NCBI RefSeq assembly: GCF_000143415.4
Contig: NW_003314348.1
Coordinates: forward strand, 222,932-286,931
Reading direction: 5' to 3'
Source of the DNA: Selaginella moellendorffii
Taxonomy: Eukaryota > Streptophyta > Lycopodiopsida > Selaginellales > Selaginellaceae
Length of the DNA stretch: 64,000 bases
Numbering within the stretch: the stretch's first letter is position 1; each line of letters begins with the position of its first letter. The notes under the pieces were generated by a model. It was not told where the DNA came from. It did not search any database and saw only the letters and a program-made list of their open reading frames with translations. Below are positions 21,749-31,395 of the stretch, piece by piece. Position numbers and translations under genes: made by a program.

Positions 21749-24279
21749 TCAAGCGCCACCAATTTTCTTGAGCGCCTCACAGACGTGCCGCATCTTTGGC
21801 CGCTGCTCCGACGCCAGCGCCACGCAGCTCAACGCAATCCGCAAGAACTCGGACACGTCCCTCTGCTGTGGAGCAATGCCGTGCATGAGCGTCGGATCCA
21901 GCAGCTCAAACACCGGCCTCTTCCCCTCCCACATCTTGTGCGCCCATTCCACCAGCGGCATCGTCTCGCTCGCGGCGGTACCGGCGGTATTAGCCGCGGT
22001 GCCGCCGGCGGCAGCGGTGGTGGTGGGCGTCGCCGCCTTGGATCCCGTCGTCGGCGTCGGCGTCGGCGTCGATGGCGTCCTTGGCGTCGACGGAGTGGCC
22101 GCCGGCGTCGTGGGTGGCGTCGTGGGCGCGGTCGTGGGCGTTGTCGATGGCGGCGTCGTGGATCCATTCGAGCTTCCAACATTCGTGGAGGACGCCGCCA
22201 CCATTTGCTGCTGGATCAAGTGCTGCTGGAATTGCAGCTGCCACTGCTGGAGCTCCTGCTGCTTGAGGTGCTGCGTCGCGCTCTTGCCGGTGATGAGCTC
22301 CAGCATCACCAGCCCAAACGAGTAGACGTCCCACTTTTGCGTCGGCTTGGAGCTCGCGAGCCGTGCCTCGGGTGGCCGGTAAGCCTCCGTCTCCAGGTGC
22401 CCGGCTCGAAACTCGCTGTAGTCCGCCTCCACGGACACGCCCGAGTTGAGACCCGTGCCGCCGGCGGCACCCAGGACTACCGCGGCGGTAGCCAGCGACG
22501 CCGACGTGTTTGCGTTGCGGCTGCCCGACCTCGAGTTCTCTGCGCTGCCCGAGATGGTGATGAGCCGGCTCAGCCCAAAGTCGGAGATGAAGGCGTCCAT
22601 GTTGGAGCTCAGGAGGATGTTCTTGGGGCGGATGTCGCCGTGGATGTATTTCTTGGGCCCGCATTCGTGGATGTGAGCCAAGCCCTCGGAAACCCTCCTC
22701 GCGATTCTCACTCGCTCCGCCCACGTCAAGGATGTGAGCGAGTAGGGAGCAATCTGGCCTGAAAGAAATCATATCGCGCGGTATCAGAAGCCATCACAAG
22801 TAATGCCGCGCGGCAAGCTTTGATCCATAACTATACCGCGCGGCACCAACAGGCAAGAAGGGAGAGGAAGGGTCTCTTACCGTGGAGCGCGGTGGCGAGG
22901 CTACCATTGGGAATGTAGTCGTAGACGAGGAGCTTCTCATCGGGGCCGCTGTAGTAGGCTCGCAGCTTGACGATGCAAGGGTGACGGATGCGCCCAAGGA
23001 TCTGGACCTCGGTGTCGAAGAGCTTCTGCTTGCGCGGTACGCCGGCCGCGCCGCCGCCGCTGTCCGCCGCCAGCCGGCGTACCGCCAGCGTCACGCCGCT
23101 CTCCAGGACAGCCTTGTAGACAATGCCGCCAGATCCGCCTTTGCTGATGACATAGGCCGAGGCGCGGAGAAGATCCTCGAGGTCGAACGTAAGGCGATCG
23201 TTGCGATCGTTCTCGAACAGCACCAGCTCGCCCTCGGTGCCGGATTCATCCCCGAGCCAGTCGGATCCATCGCCGCAGCAGCAGCAGCAGATGCCCCAGA
23301 GGCAGCAGTGATCCGGAGGCTCGCTGCTGCCACTGGAATCGCCTCCAGGAGATCGAGCTCCACGATTCTTGTGCCGCAGCTTCAAGTAGCGGCAAATCCT
23401 GTTCCTCCGGAAGCAGTAGATGAAAACCAGACCCAGGAGAACGATCCCCACGGCATCCCCCACCACAATGGCAAGAATCTCCTTGACGCTCAGCCCTTGC
23501 CCCTTGCTCTTGGCCGCCCTGCTGTTCTTGCCGTTCGCTGCCGACGGTACCGCACGGTGAGACGCCCGCGGCGCCGGCGCGCCGCACGGACGACGCAGCG
23601 GTGCACCGCACAGACCGGCATTGCCGTTGAACGCCGCGCGCGGCACACCGTGGAGCTCACGCGGGATCGGACCGCTGAGATTGTTCCGCGAAAGATCCAG
23701 GCTGGCGGTACTTAGATTCTGGGGTATATGCCCCGAGAGGATATTCCCGGAGAGATTGAGATGCTCGAGCTCCTTCGTCCCGCCCAGGCCCGGAGGAATC
23801 GCGCCCTCGAGGAGATTGTTGCTGAGATCAATGTACTCCAGATTCACGAGTGCGGCGAGGTCGCGAGGGAGAGCCCCGGACAGGCGATTGTTGCCGAGGA
23901 TCATCTTGTGGAGAGTCTGTATGCGCGTGATTTCTTGAGGGATCCCGCCCGAGAAGCTGTTGTTGCGGAGATTGATCCGCTGGAGCTGCGACAGCGCCTG
24001 GAGATCCCTGGGAATGGAACCGGAGAGAGATTTGTCCGGGAGATTGATACCCACGACCCGGTGCTCGTGCTCAATCGTGCTGCACAGGACCCCATTCCAG
24101 CGGCAGTGGAGGGCGTCGCTGGGATCCCATTCGCCCAGCGTGCCCAGTGGATCGCTGGAGATGGCAGCCTTGAATGCCAGGAGCGCATACCTGTCCGAGT
24201 TGTGGGCGCTAGTGGGCTGGAGTAGAAGAGCGAGCAGAATCACGGCGACCCAGCATTCCATCCCCAAGTTAGCCGCCAT
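21749..24279 (-). CDS. LRR-III receptor-like kinase (ZAR1/PRK-like)
   Basis: Two exons (24279-22881, 22758-21749) give 802 residues. Order: signal peptide (ending LLLQPTSAHN), LRRNT (LLAFKAAISSDPLGTLGEWD), about five LRRs, a juxtamembrane Pro/Ala/Arg region, a transmembrane helix (ILAIVVGDAVGIVLLGLVFI), a cytosolic Cys-rich run (CCLWGICCCCC), and a kinase domain. The glycine loop is SKGGSGGIVYKA and the ATP-lysine position reads TLAVRRL. The catalytic loop is IHGDIRPKNILL, so the HRD motif is HGD, while DFG is kept (DFGLSRL). LRR-III kinases often show such changes and may be weak kinases or scaffolds. An unusual Gln/Thr/Pro-rich insertion (about 21970-22265) sits in the C-lobe, and the activation segment is also padded. 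The start is the first ATG in the frame. Confidence 0.92.
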
Positions 24280-25164
24280 AGCCAGGAAGAACACGAGCTT
24301 GCTGTCATTCTTCCGAGAACTCCGGAGGGCCCGAGGAAGAAGAACACATGATAGAAGCAATGGATTTAAGAGGAAGACAAGCCAGGGATTGGATGAGGGA
24401 TGTGTATATCCCTTGGAAGTCAAGCACCACTTTCCAGGATCGATCTAGAGGGAGCCCAGAGAACTTTTCTCACTTAAAAAACCAGGGAACTTGACTTGGA
24501 AGAAAGAAGAGAATGACGAATTTCTTGGAAGAACAACCAAAACAACCTTGGAAGACGAAGAAGAATCGATCTCGATGTCGCGCAATTGTTGTTGCTGTTC
24601 GTGTGTTGGTGGCAGCCTACCCCTGAATGCGACAATCTCTGGCACCCCCACGCAGCTTTTTGCAGTGACAGAACACACACCCTGCTAAGTTAGATAGATC
24701 TCGCCCCTTTGCTTGGCAATTTAGGATGGATCGATCTATCTCTCGGTCGATCGATCGCGTCGCCGGCAAACCAACAGCAGCAGCAGCAGTGAGCCCACTT
24801 GGATCTGGCAGGATCCCAATTGCCAGCTCAAAGCAATCCAAATTGTGATCGAGCAGCATAAAAACAAGAGTCCCCCCTGTCAAAATCGCGGAGTTTTCTT
24901 TTCGATGATCATGTGATCATACCAAATGCCGCTGGAGGGCATTTGCCTAGTCGGGATTTTTTTATCATCTGTATGATTGACTGCCGGTTTTAGTTCTCCT
25001 CCGTGACGTCGATGCGCACCAGCAAGCATGTTGAGAACATTCTTGATTGATCAAATCATGGCTAAAAACTATTGCAAATTCAGGACTCCGGGGGATCTAG
25101 CTACCAACGATGTTCTTATTGTAAATTTTACCGTAGTGATCGAAAAGCTATCTATCCATCCTTC
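24280..25164. other. Intergenic: LRR kinase promoter and leader, COX17 3' flank
   Basis: The open frame of the LRR kinase continues upstream without an ATG, so 24280-24480 is probably leader. A CAG run (about 24775-24790) and GATCGATC runs (about 24728-24755) are present. No other gene, RNA or repeat was recognised. Confidence 0.45.
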
Positions 25165-25474
25165 CTAGACCTGTATGGACGAAATATCACAAAACAAGGC
25201 CACAAGAACAAGACAATGATTGCGCGCTTACATTGAAACCCTCCTCTCGCAGGCACCGGAGATGGACATCGATCCACTTGCCGCAAGCGTCCTCGCCGTG
25301 CTCGGCAATGCATTCGTCCCGCAATTTCTTGGTATCAGGGCAAGCGCAGCAAATCTTCTTTTTTGGAGCCGCCGCTCCAGCTCCGCCCGATCCAGCTGCC
25401 GCCGCCGGAGCCGCTGCTCCAGCTGCTGGCTCCGCCAGCGCTCCCGGCGATCGCTCAACTATCTCCTGCTTCAT
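25165..25474 (-). CDS. COX17: Mitochondrial copper chaperone COX17
   Basis: Exon 1 (25474-25232) and a 6-nt last exon (25170-25165, Val plus stop) give 82 residues ending in EEGFNV, exactly where plant COX17 ends. The core shows the copper-binding CC pair (KKKICCACPDTKKLRDECI) and the twin CX9C pairing (C...EHGEDACGKWIDVHLRCL), imported and oxidised by the Mia40 pathway. COX17 hands Cu(I) to SCO1 and COX11 for cytochrome oxidase assembly in the intermembrane space. An Ala/Pro-rich N-terminal extension of about 25 residues precedes the core. Reading through the intron would instead add a short unrelated tail. Confidence 0.93.
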
Positions 25475-25848
25475 CTTGCCCTAATTTCCCAAGGGTATAA
25501 CGTTGGTACATTCTTTAGTTCCCAAGGTATATTCGTTGCCCTAAAACCCAAAAACCCTATCCCACGAGCCGGAGCATAAAATCGTGCCACCATTTCTTTA
25601 AGAAGGGCGAGGAGGGCTCTTTACACTTACCCGTCCCTGCCGAGGGTGAGGCGACAGGTTTATGACCGTATGGGATGACCTGTCGTGCTGACTTTTTTGT
25701 ATGGACACATCGTATGTGGGAATCACAGCAGTCTTTTACTTGAAAGGCTGCTTCTCACTAATTTTTGGAGCCTCGTAATGGGGCACACAAAAATCTCCAC
25801 TACAAAACCCTAACGTGCCACGTCACATTTTTCTAAATTGCCACGTCT
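25475..25848. other. Spacer: COX17 promoter and PPR gene 3' flank
   Basis: No coding frame is supported. A perfect 8-bp inverted repeat (CGACAGGT at 25652-25659 and ACCTGTCG at 25678-25685, 18-nt loop) could form a hairpin in an RNA from either strand. Confidence 0.4.
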
Positions 25849-27882
25849 TCACTCGTTAATGTTGATGTTCCTCAGGAGCACGTATGGATCGGAGGTTCCC
25901 GGATCGAGTCTCTCGGCAGCCCGAGCCGCCAGCGTGGCCTCGCTGTGGATCTGGCACGAGCCAACGATGGAGCGCCACGTGGCGGGATCCGGCGGGAAGG
26001 GCATCCCGTCCGCCAGCTCCTGGGCCTCGGCGAGCTTGCCCGCGCGGCCCAGGATGTCGACCATGCACACGTAGTGCTCCGGAATGGGGGTGATCCAATG
26101 GTCGCGGATCATCGAGAAGAAGTAATCCCTGGCCATGTCTAGCAGACCCAAGTGGCTGCAAGCCGTGAGCGTTGCCACAAACACCACATCATTTGCTCCA
26201 ATCCCAAAGCCTTGCATTTCGTGAAATAGTGATATCGCCTCCGCGGCATGCCCTTCCAGAGCATACGCCCCAATCAATGTGTTCCAGGACACAAGGCCTG
26301 GCTCTGGCATCTTTTCAAAGATCCCCCTGGCATCAAAAAGATGCCCGTTCCTGGCATATGCCGCGAGAAGATTGTTCCACGCCCAAACATCGTGTCTGGG
26401 CATGGCATCGAACACAATCTTCGCCGTTTTGGTTTGGCCGACGTGTCCGTACGTTGCGGCCAGCGACGTCCACGCGGATATCCCCCGCCCGGTGAGAAGA
26501 TTAAACATAATCTGGCTCTCCTCTACGTGACCAGCCCGGGCATATGCTTGGAACAATGCATTATACGGCACGAACTCAAAGTACGGCATTCGCTCCAGCA
26601 GAATCTTTGCCTCTGTGAGGCATCCGTGCAAGGAATATCCCACCACCATGGCGTTCCAAGACAGAAGCTCTCGCTTTGGGACCGAATCAAACAGGGACTT
26701 TGCGCGAGAGAAATCCCCTCGCACGGCATTTGCAGTGATTGTGGTGTTCCAAGTTACCACGTCCCGCTCGGGAATCTTCTCAAACACCTGTTGGGCGAGA
26801 GCCAAGTGCCCGGCCATTCCGTACGCCGTGAGAACACAGTTCCACGATACTAGCGTCCTCTCGGGCATCTCATCGAAGACCATCTTCGAGGCCGCGGCGT
26901 CCTCGTTGTGTGGAATCAAGGCATTCCAGGAGGCAACGTTCCACTGCGGCATTCGATCAAAGACCTCGCCACTCTCGCGGGCCTGCCCCTCCTGCGCGTA
27001 CCCAGTGAGGAGCGCGTTCCAGGATCCCAGATTTCTTTCAGGGATTCGCGCGAAGAACTCTCTCGCTTCGCCCGGCAATCCACTCGCGGCAAACGTCCCA
27101 ATGACGCTGTTCCATGTCACGAGATTGTGCGCGGGCATTCGCTGGAACATTGCCAGCGAGCCGTGGATTTGCCCAGCCTCGGCAATTGCTGCGACCATCG
27201 TCGTCCAGGACGCCACATCCTTGATCCTCATCGCGTGGAACGCAACCTCGGCGCCGCGGAGATCGCCCGCCGCGATGTGAGCATTGAGCATCGCATTGGA
27301 GGCAAACACATCCGGATCCTCCATCTCGTCGAAGATCTTCCTGGCACGACCGACATGCCCATGCCGGGAATACGCCGTGAGGATGGTGTTGATCGAGAAC
27401 TCGTTGCGCTGCGGCATCCGGTCGAAGAGATCCGCCGCGCGATCCAGCCTCTCCCCGATCGCCAGCGCCCCCAGCATGATGTTCCATGAGAACTGGTTCC
27501 TGCCCTGGATTCCATCGAAGATTTCCTGCGCGGTCTCGAGGCTCCCGCACATCCCATACATCCGCACGAGGAGATTCGAGAGATAGACACTGCGGCGGAG
27601 CTCCGGAGAGCACCAGATCTGTGCGTGGAGAAGCCTGCCCTGGTGGAGATCCTGGGCGGAGGCGCAGTGCTGGAGGAGACGGCCCCATGAGCGAAGATTA
27701 GGGCACTCCAGTGTCAGCCCAGAAAGAGTACGGAGCTGGCGGACATAGCTATTTGGCCATCGTGGCGGATAAATCCATCGTGTCAAGAACCCTAAAAAGC
27801 AGCGGCGGCCGCGCGAGAAAGATCCCGAGGTATGTCTTTCGATCCCACATTTTGGGTCTGCAAGACCAAATCTCGCCCGCAT
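25849..27882 (-). CDS. Pentatricopeptide repeat protein, intronless
   Basis: A single frame encodes 677 residues. After an N-terminal region of about 60 residues that may be an organellar presequence (Arg-rich, GSFSRGRRCFLGFLTRW), the protein is a run of PPR motifs of about 31 residues with the repeating phrases SWNALLTGYAQEGQ, RNEFSINTILTAYSRHGH and ACSHLGLLDMARDYFFSMI. The short repeat spacing fits PLS/SS-type plant PPR proteins. The end (AARAAERLDPGTSDPYVLLR, then NININE) reaches the start of an E motif and stops, with no DYW domain. The ATG at 27882 is the first in frame, but the neighbouring plus-strand gene's leader may start inside this 5' end. Confidence 0.92.
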   Translation of the reverse strand: MRARFGLADPKCGIERHTSGSFSRGRRCFLGFLTRWIYPPRWPNSYVRQLRTLSGLTLECPNLRSWGRLLQHCASAQDLHQGRLLHAQIWCSPELRRSVYLSNLLVRMYGMCGSLETAQEIFDGIQGRNQFSWNIMLGALAIGERLDRAADLFDRMPQRNEFSINTILTAYSRHGHVGRARKIFDEMEDPDVFASNAMLNAHIAAGDLRGAEVAFHAMRIKDVASWTTMVAAIAEAGQIHGSLAMFQRMPAHNLVTWNSVIGTFAASGLPGEAREFFARIPERNLGSWNALLTGYAQEGQARESGEVFDRMPQWNVASWNALIPHNEDAAASKMVFDEMPERTLVSWNCVLTAYGMAGHLALAQQVFEKIPERDVVTWNTTITANAVRGDFSRAKSLFDSVPKRELLSWNAMVVGYSLHGCLTEAKILLERMPYFEFVPYNALFQAYARAGHVEESQIMFNLLTGRGISAWTSLAATYGHVGQTKTAKIVFDAMPRHDVWAWNNLLAAYARNGHLFDARGIFEKMPEPGLVSWNTLIGAYALEGHAAEAISLFHEMQGFGIGANDVVFVATLTACSHLGLLDMARDYFFSMIRDHWITPIPEHYVCMVDILGRAGKLAEAQELADGMPFPPDPATWRSIVGSCQIHSEATLAARAAERLDPGTSDPYVLLRNININE

Positions 27883-28180
27883 TCAGTCCAGATCTCGCGA
27901 TTTTCTGTTTTTTTTTTTGCTCAAATTGTAGCTAGCATTTCATTAGCTCTGAGCTTCTCGCGAATGAGTTCTTCGCATTTCTCAACTAGTTTCTTTCAGT
28001 TCTTCGCCCTCTTTTCATCCGTTTTGATGTAGATTTCCAGATTCTCGGTTGTTCTTAGAAGACTTCTTCGTGACAGCTCTAGTCATATTCGTATCAGCTT
28101 CTTGTTCTAAAGATTTCGTCAAGTGTTCTTCGCCTGACTTCCTTCGTCCTTCGATTTCGTCACAGAGACGAGCTTGTTTG

Positions 28181-28573
28181 ATGGCAACCAGCGCGCAGCT
28201 TCCAGCGGACGAACACATGACTCGCGAGGACCACCGCTGCTCCCCGCCGCGAGCCGCGAACCACGCGCACCTCAAGAACCTCAAGAAGGGCGTGGAGCGC
28301 AAGGACCGCCACCCTTCCACCGGGATCAATCCCTCGCCTAAGAAATCTGGCCGCGGGGGGCGATTCACCTGGGAGGGCTCCTCCCACGCCGACGACTACG
28401 CCGCCAGTTACGATGACAACAACGCGCTGGACAAGAACGATCCAAACTACGTCGACGAGGAGGAGGAAGAAATCCATGCCGCGGCCGAGATCGAGGGGAA
28501 AAAGGAGTGCGCAGACGCTCCTCCCAAAGCTGCTCCAGATGCTACCACTACCACTGTTGCTGCCACAGCCTGA
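28181..28573 (+). CDS. Small conserved hydrophilic protein, function unknown
   Basis: 130 residues begin MATSAQLPADEHMTREDHRC. The middle contains a basic, Gly/Arg-rich block (HPSTGINPSPKKSGRGGRFT, then WEG) followed by an acidic segment (ALDKNDPNYVDEEEEEI). I have a sense of similar small plant proteins with this KSGRGGxxTWEG then DPNYxDE layout but cannot name the family. There are no membrane segments or signal. The leader from about 27830 probably contains an intron (GATCCCGAG/gtatgtc donor at 27831). The frame is open upstream of 28181, so the exact start rests on the ATG context. Confidence 0.65.
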   Translation: MATSAQLPADEHMTREDHRCSPPRAANHAHLKNLKKGVERKDRHPSTGINPSPKKSGRGGRFTWEGSSHADDYAASYDDNNALDKNDPNYVDEEEEEIHAAAEIEGKKECADAPPKAAPDATTTTVAATA

Positions 28574-28879
28574 CGATCAAGATCAAGTCAATAACTAGCA
28601 GCAAGTCTCGGACAAATCATGTAAATAGAAGATCAAAGCATTCTCGAACTAAAGGGTTTGATGCTTCTTGGTTGTAAAGATTGTAACAAGTCTGTAGAGT
28701 TTAAGATCTATGGTGCAATTGCCACTGATCAGGTGGCCATGGCCAACAGCCCCGAGACAAATGCGATAGTTAGCGTTTAGGGGTTAAACTCGGGGTTAAA
28801 CTCGGTGATGATGCGAGATACACGTAGAGAAAAGAAGAGATAAAAGATAAAACTAACAGGATCATGGCACTTCATAGAT
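28574..28879. other. 3' flank of the small gene; no gene seen
   Basis: The stretch holds a likely 3' untranslated region and polyadenylation area. A 15-bp phrase CCACTGATCAGGTGG near 28721 recurs near 31816, on the other side of the dioxygenase fragments. Confidence 0.4.
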
Positions 28880-29480
28880 ATGGCTCTGGATTTAACGACA
28901 TGAAAGACGTGACAGCAATCGACTTAAAGTATTTCCTCAGGCTGGATTATAGTCTTGCTAGAGAGGTGGACCTTTGGCCAGAGTTACCGAGTTGCTTCAG
29001 GTTAAGTTTTTTCTTGTCTAAAAGTTCTTGAATCAAAATTGATACAACAGGGAAGTGATGAAAGAGTACCATGACCAGGTCTCAGCCTTTGGACACTGCT
29101 TGCTCGACAATATTTCCAAGGGCCTTGGCCTGGATAATAGTTACGATCCTAACGTAATGGGCGAGAAGATCATATGCATCATGAACTACTATCTTCCATA
29201 CCACACACCGGAGCTCGTCAATTAGAGGTAAATTTCCTTTTTTCTCAATACCAATCTAAGTTTCCAGATAATGACGAATGCAAAAATATAAGAGCGCCGA
29301 GCACCGAGTTCGAGCACACCCTGAGAAGTCGCGATTGTCCGTGGTTGCGTTTTTTGGGCCTGGAATGGACACAGTGGTCGGTCCCCTGCCAGAGATGGTA
29401 ACCGAAGAAAATCCTCCTCTATACAGGGAATGCGTTCCAAGCCGCTCGATGGCAAGAGGTGCTTGCACTATGTTAAAGTA
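28880..29480 (+). pseudogene. 2-oxoglutarate/Fe(II) dioxygenase pseudogene (copy A)
   Basis: Three remnants follow each other with recognisable introns: AIDLKYFLRLDYSLAREVDL (about 28881-29000); EVMKEYHDQVSAFGHCLLDN through IICIMNYYLPYHTPELVN then a stop (about 29052-29225); and KYKSAEHRVRAHPEKSRLSV through EENPPLYRECV (29280-29440). The exon that should hold the iron-binding HxD motif and the DGxW...VVNIGD segment is missing between the second and third pieces, and the N-terminus is absent. It cannot encode an active enzyme. The family resembles plant DIOX_N/2OG-FeII oxygenases such as hormone or flavonoid oxidases. Confidence 0.85.
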
Positions 29481-29925
29481 GATCATGGCGCTGAAGTTTG
29501 AGAAGAACAATGCATGAACGTGTAATAATTTGTCTTCTCTGAAGTTGGAGTTTGTGTGAGAAAAATAAAGACCTTGTGTGCTCTACATGCATATAATAAT
29601 ACATGGTTTTGGGGTTTTCTAGCGCCCATGTAAAGGCACAAGACCTCTTGGATGGAACAAGAGGGATCATCTCTAATAATCTACCTCCTACACTACCTCT
29701 TTGCCCACCTCTCTTACATATTGTTCTAAAACATTTGGTGGTGAATTGCTATGTGAACGATGCCATATTTTGCGATGTACAGGTTTAAAAGTGGAAGTGT
29801 GCTTTCCTGGTGAAACTTTTCTCCATAAAAGCTACCCCAGCTCTTGCGAAGTTCCCGGGTGGCACCCCAGCAGCGGCACTCCTTTCGAAGAAGTAAACAA
29901 TGTGAAGTCCATCTTATGTATGTAA

Positions 29926-30006
29926 GTCAGGATGGCCGAGCTGGTCTAAGGCGCTAGTTTCAGGTACTAGTCCGCAAGGGCATGGGTTCGAATCCCATTC
30001 CTGACA
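29926..30006 (+). tRNA. tRNA-Leu (CAG)
   Basis: Acceptor GTCAGGA pairs with TCCTGAC. The D-arm is TGGCCGAGCTGGTCTAAGGC, the anticodon stem CTAGT/ACTAG surrounds TTCAGGT (anticodon CAG), a long class-II variable arm (TCCGCAAGGGC) follows, and the T-arm is TGGG-TTCGAAT-CCCA. The discriminator is A. There is no intron. It sits between dioxygenase fragments A and B. Confidence 0.97.
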
Positions 30007-30298
30007 GTATACATTTTTCAAGCTCAAACTCCTGCGCTGGAGCCTCTGGAACTTGGGCTTGAACTTGAACCTCCGTGTGGTCATTTTAGATTCCGCCAAA
30101 AAACTTCGGTACTTCAGTTTAAGAATAATCGTTGTTAAGTCTTGAGCTTCCTCGTCTTTGGACGAGTTCGACGAAAATGTTCTCTTCTGTTTATTTATTT
30201 ATTGTGACGCCACTTTCGCGACTCCCTCTTAAACACATCCTCAAATTTTTTCACTACGGTGTGGGAGAAGAGAATCATCTCCAAGATCTTAAAGAAGG

Positions 30299-30771
30299 AT
30301 GTGCAAGATAGATTTCAAGAAAGAGCTTGCGAATCTTGATGATTTTCAAGTTCCTATAATTGATTTCTCTGGTGATCCCATGTATATAGAAGATGCTATA
30401 GCTTCAGCTTGCCAGGAATGGGGATTTTTCCAGGAGGGGAAATGGTTATTCGTTTTATCTCTTCGTGTTCTGGCAATAAATCACGGGGTTCCAATTGTTA
30501 GTATGCAAAATGTCCTCGATTTAGCCAAAGAGATTTTCAATCAGCCATCAGAGGAGTACAATTTCCTGGGGAATAAACTCAGTGATAATGATCCTTCTAA
30601 AGCATACAGGTAGAGAAAAGAAAAGATAAAACTAACAATATCATGGCTTTGCAATAGATATGGCCCTGGATTGAACAGCAGGAGAGACACGAAAGCAATC
30701 GACTTAAAGTATTACCTCATGCTGGACTATAGTCTTGCTCGAGAGGTGGACCTTTGGCCAGAGTCACGGAG
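30299..30771 (+). pseudogene. Dioxygenase N-terminal half (copy B), cut at an inversion
   Basis: It starts MCKIDFKKELANLDDFQVPI and carries the DIOX_N pattern (IDFSGD, ACQEWGFFQ, INHGVP, LAKEIFNQPSEEYN). Exon 2 ends at KAYR before GTAGAG, and exon 3 gives YGPGLNSRRDTKAIDLKYYL through VDLWPES. After the exon-3 donor (about 30772) the expected catalytic exons are not in the plus orientation; they are found inverted just downstream. The first intron's donor appears as GA rather than GT (CAG/gagggg at about 30435), yet the retained intron is open. Together with the inverted half it was once one gene. Confidence 0.8.
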
Positions 30772-30775
30772 GTAG

Positions 30776-31395
30776 GAAAGTTTGGAGATAACATGAGAGC
30801 ATATTTCTTCCTGTTTATAACAATGCCGTGCAAACAGTCTTCCTACACAAACTTCCAACTTCTTTGAAGACAAATTGTTATATGCTCGCTTTAGTTTTGC
30901 ATAGAGCTGGGTCAAATAGTCTTTGGTGACGCATTCCCTGTAGAGAGGAGGATTTTCCTCGCTTACCATCTCGGGCAGGGGACCAACCACTAAAGAAAAC
31001 CACCACGAGTCGCGACTTCTCTGGGTGTGCTCGGACTCGGTGCTCGGCGCTCTTATACTTTGCATTCGCTTAGCAATGTTATTGGGAGAAAAAGAACGAA
31101 ACCTACCTGTAATTGATCAGCAATGTTGACAACAAAGGCGTCTTTCACTGGCTCTACCGCAAACCAGCGACCATCTTTGCAAACTTCCAATCCCCCCGTC
31201 GTCTTGGAGGAGGATGCTCATGGCACGGGCCTTGACGAGCTCGGGTTTGTGGTATGGAAGGCAGTAATTCATGAACTTGGTAAAATCGTAAATATTCTCC
31301 AAGCCAAGGCCTTTGGAGATAATATCAAGCAAGCAGTGTCCAAAGGCTGAAACCTGGTCGTGGTACTCTTTCATCACTTCCCTTCGATTTTGGTT
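30776..31395 (-). pseudogene. Dioxygenase C-terminal half (copy B), inverted
   Basis: Read on the minus strand from 31385 it gives REVMKEYHDQVSAFGHCLLD, MNYCLPYHKPELVKARAMS, ILLQDD, then after one extra G in a G-run DGRWFAVEPVKDAFVVNIAD, an intron, KYKSAEHRVRAHPEKSRLVV and finally VTKDYLTQLYAKLKRAYNNL. The order and content are exactly the exons missing after copy B exon 3. The iron-ligand HxD segment expected after PELVK is lost (KARAMSILLQDD), and one further frameshift occurs after LVVVFFSGW. It is non-functional. Confidence 0.82.

Noticed and set aside
21683-22762. A 359-codon plus-strand frame over the LRR kinase C-lobe
   Set aside because: It is the antisense of the Thr/Pro-rich insertion and kinase C-lobe and translates to Arg/Gly/Leu runs with no family signal.
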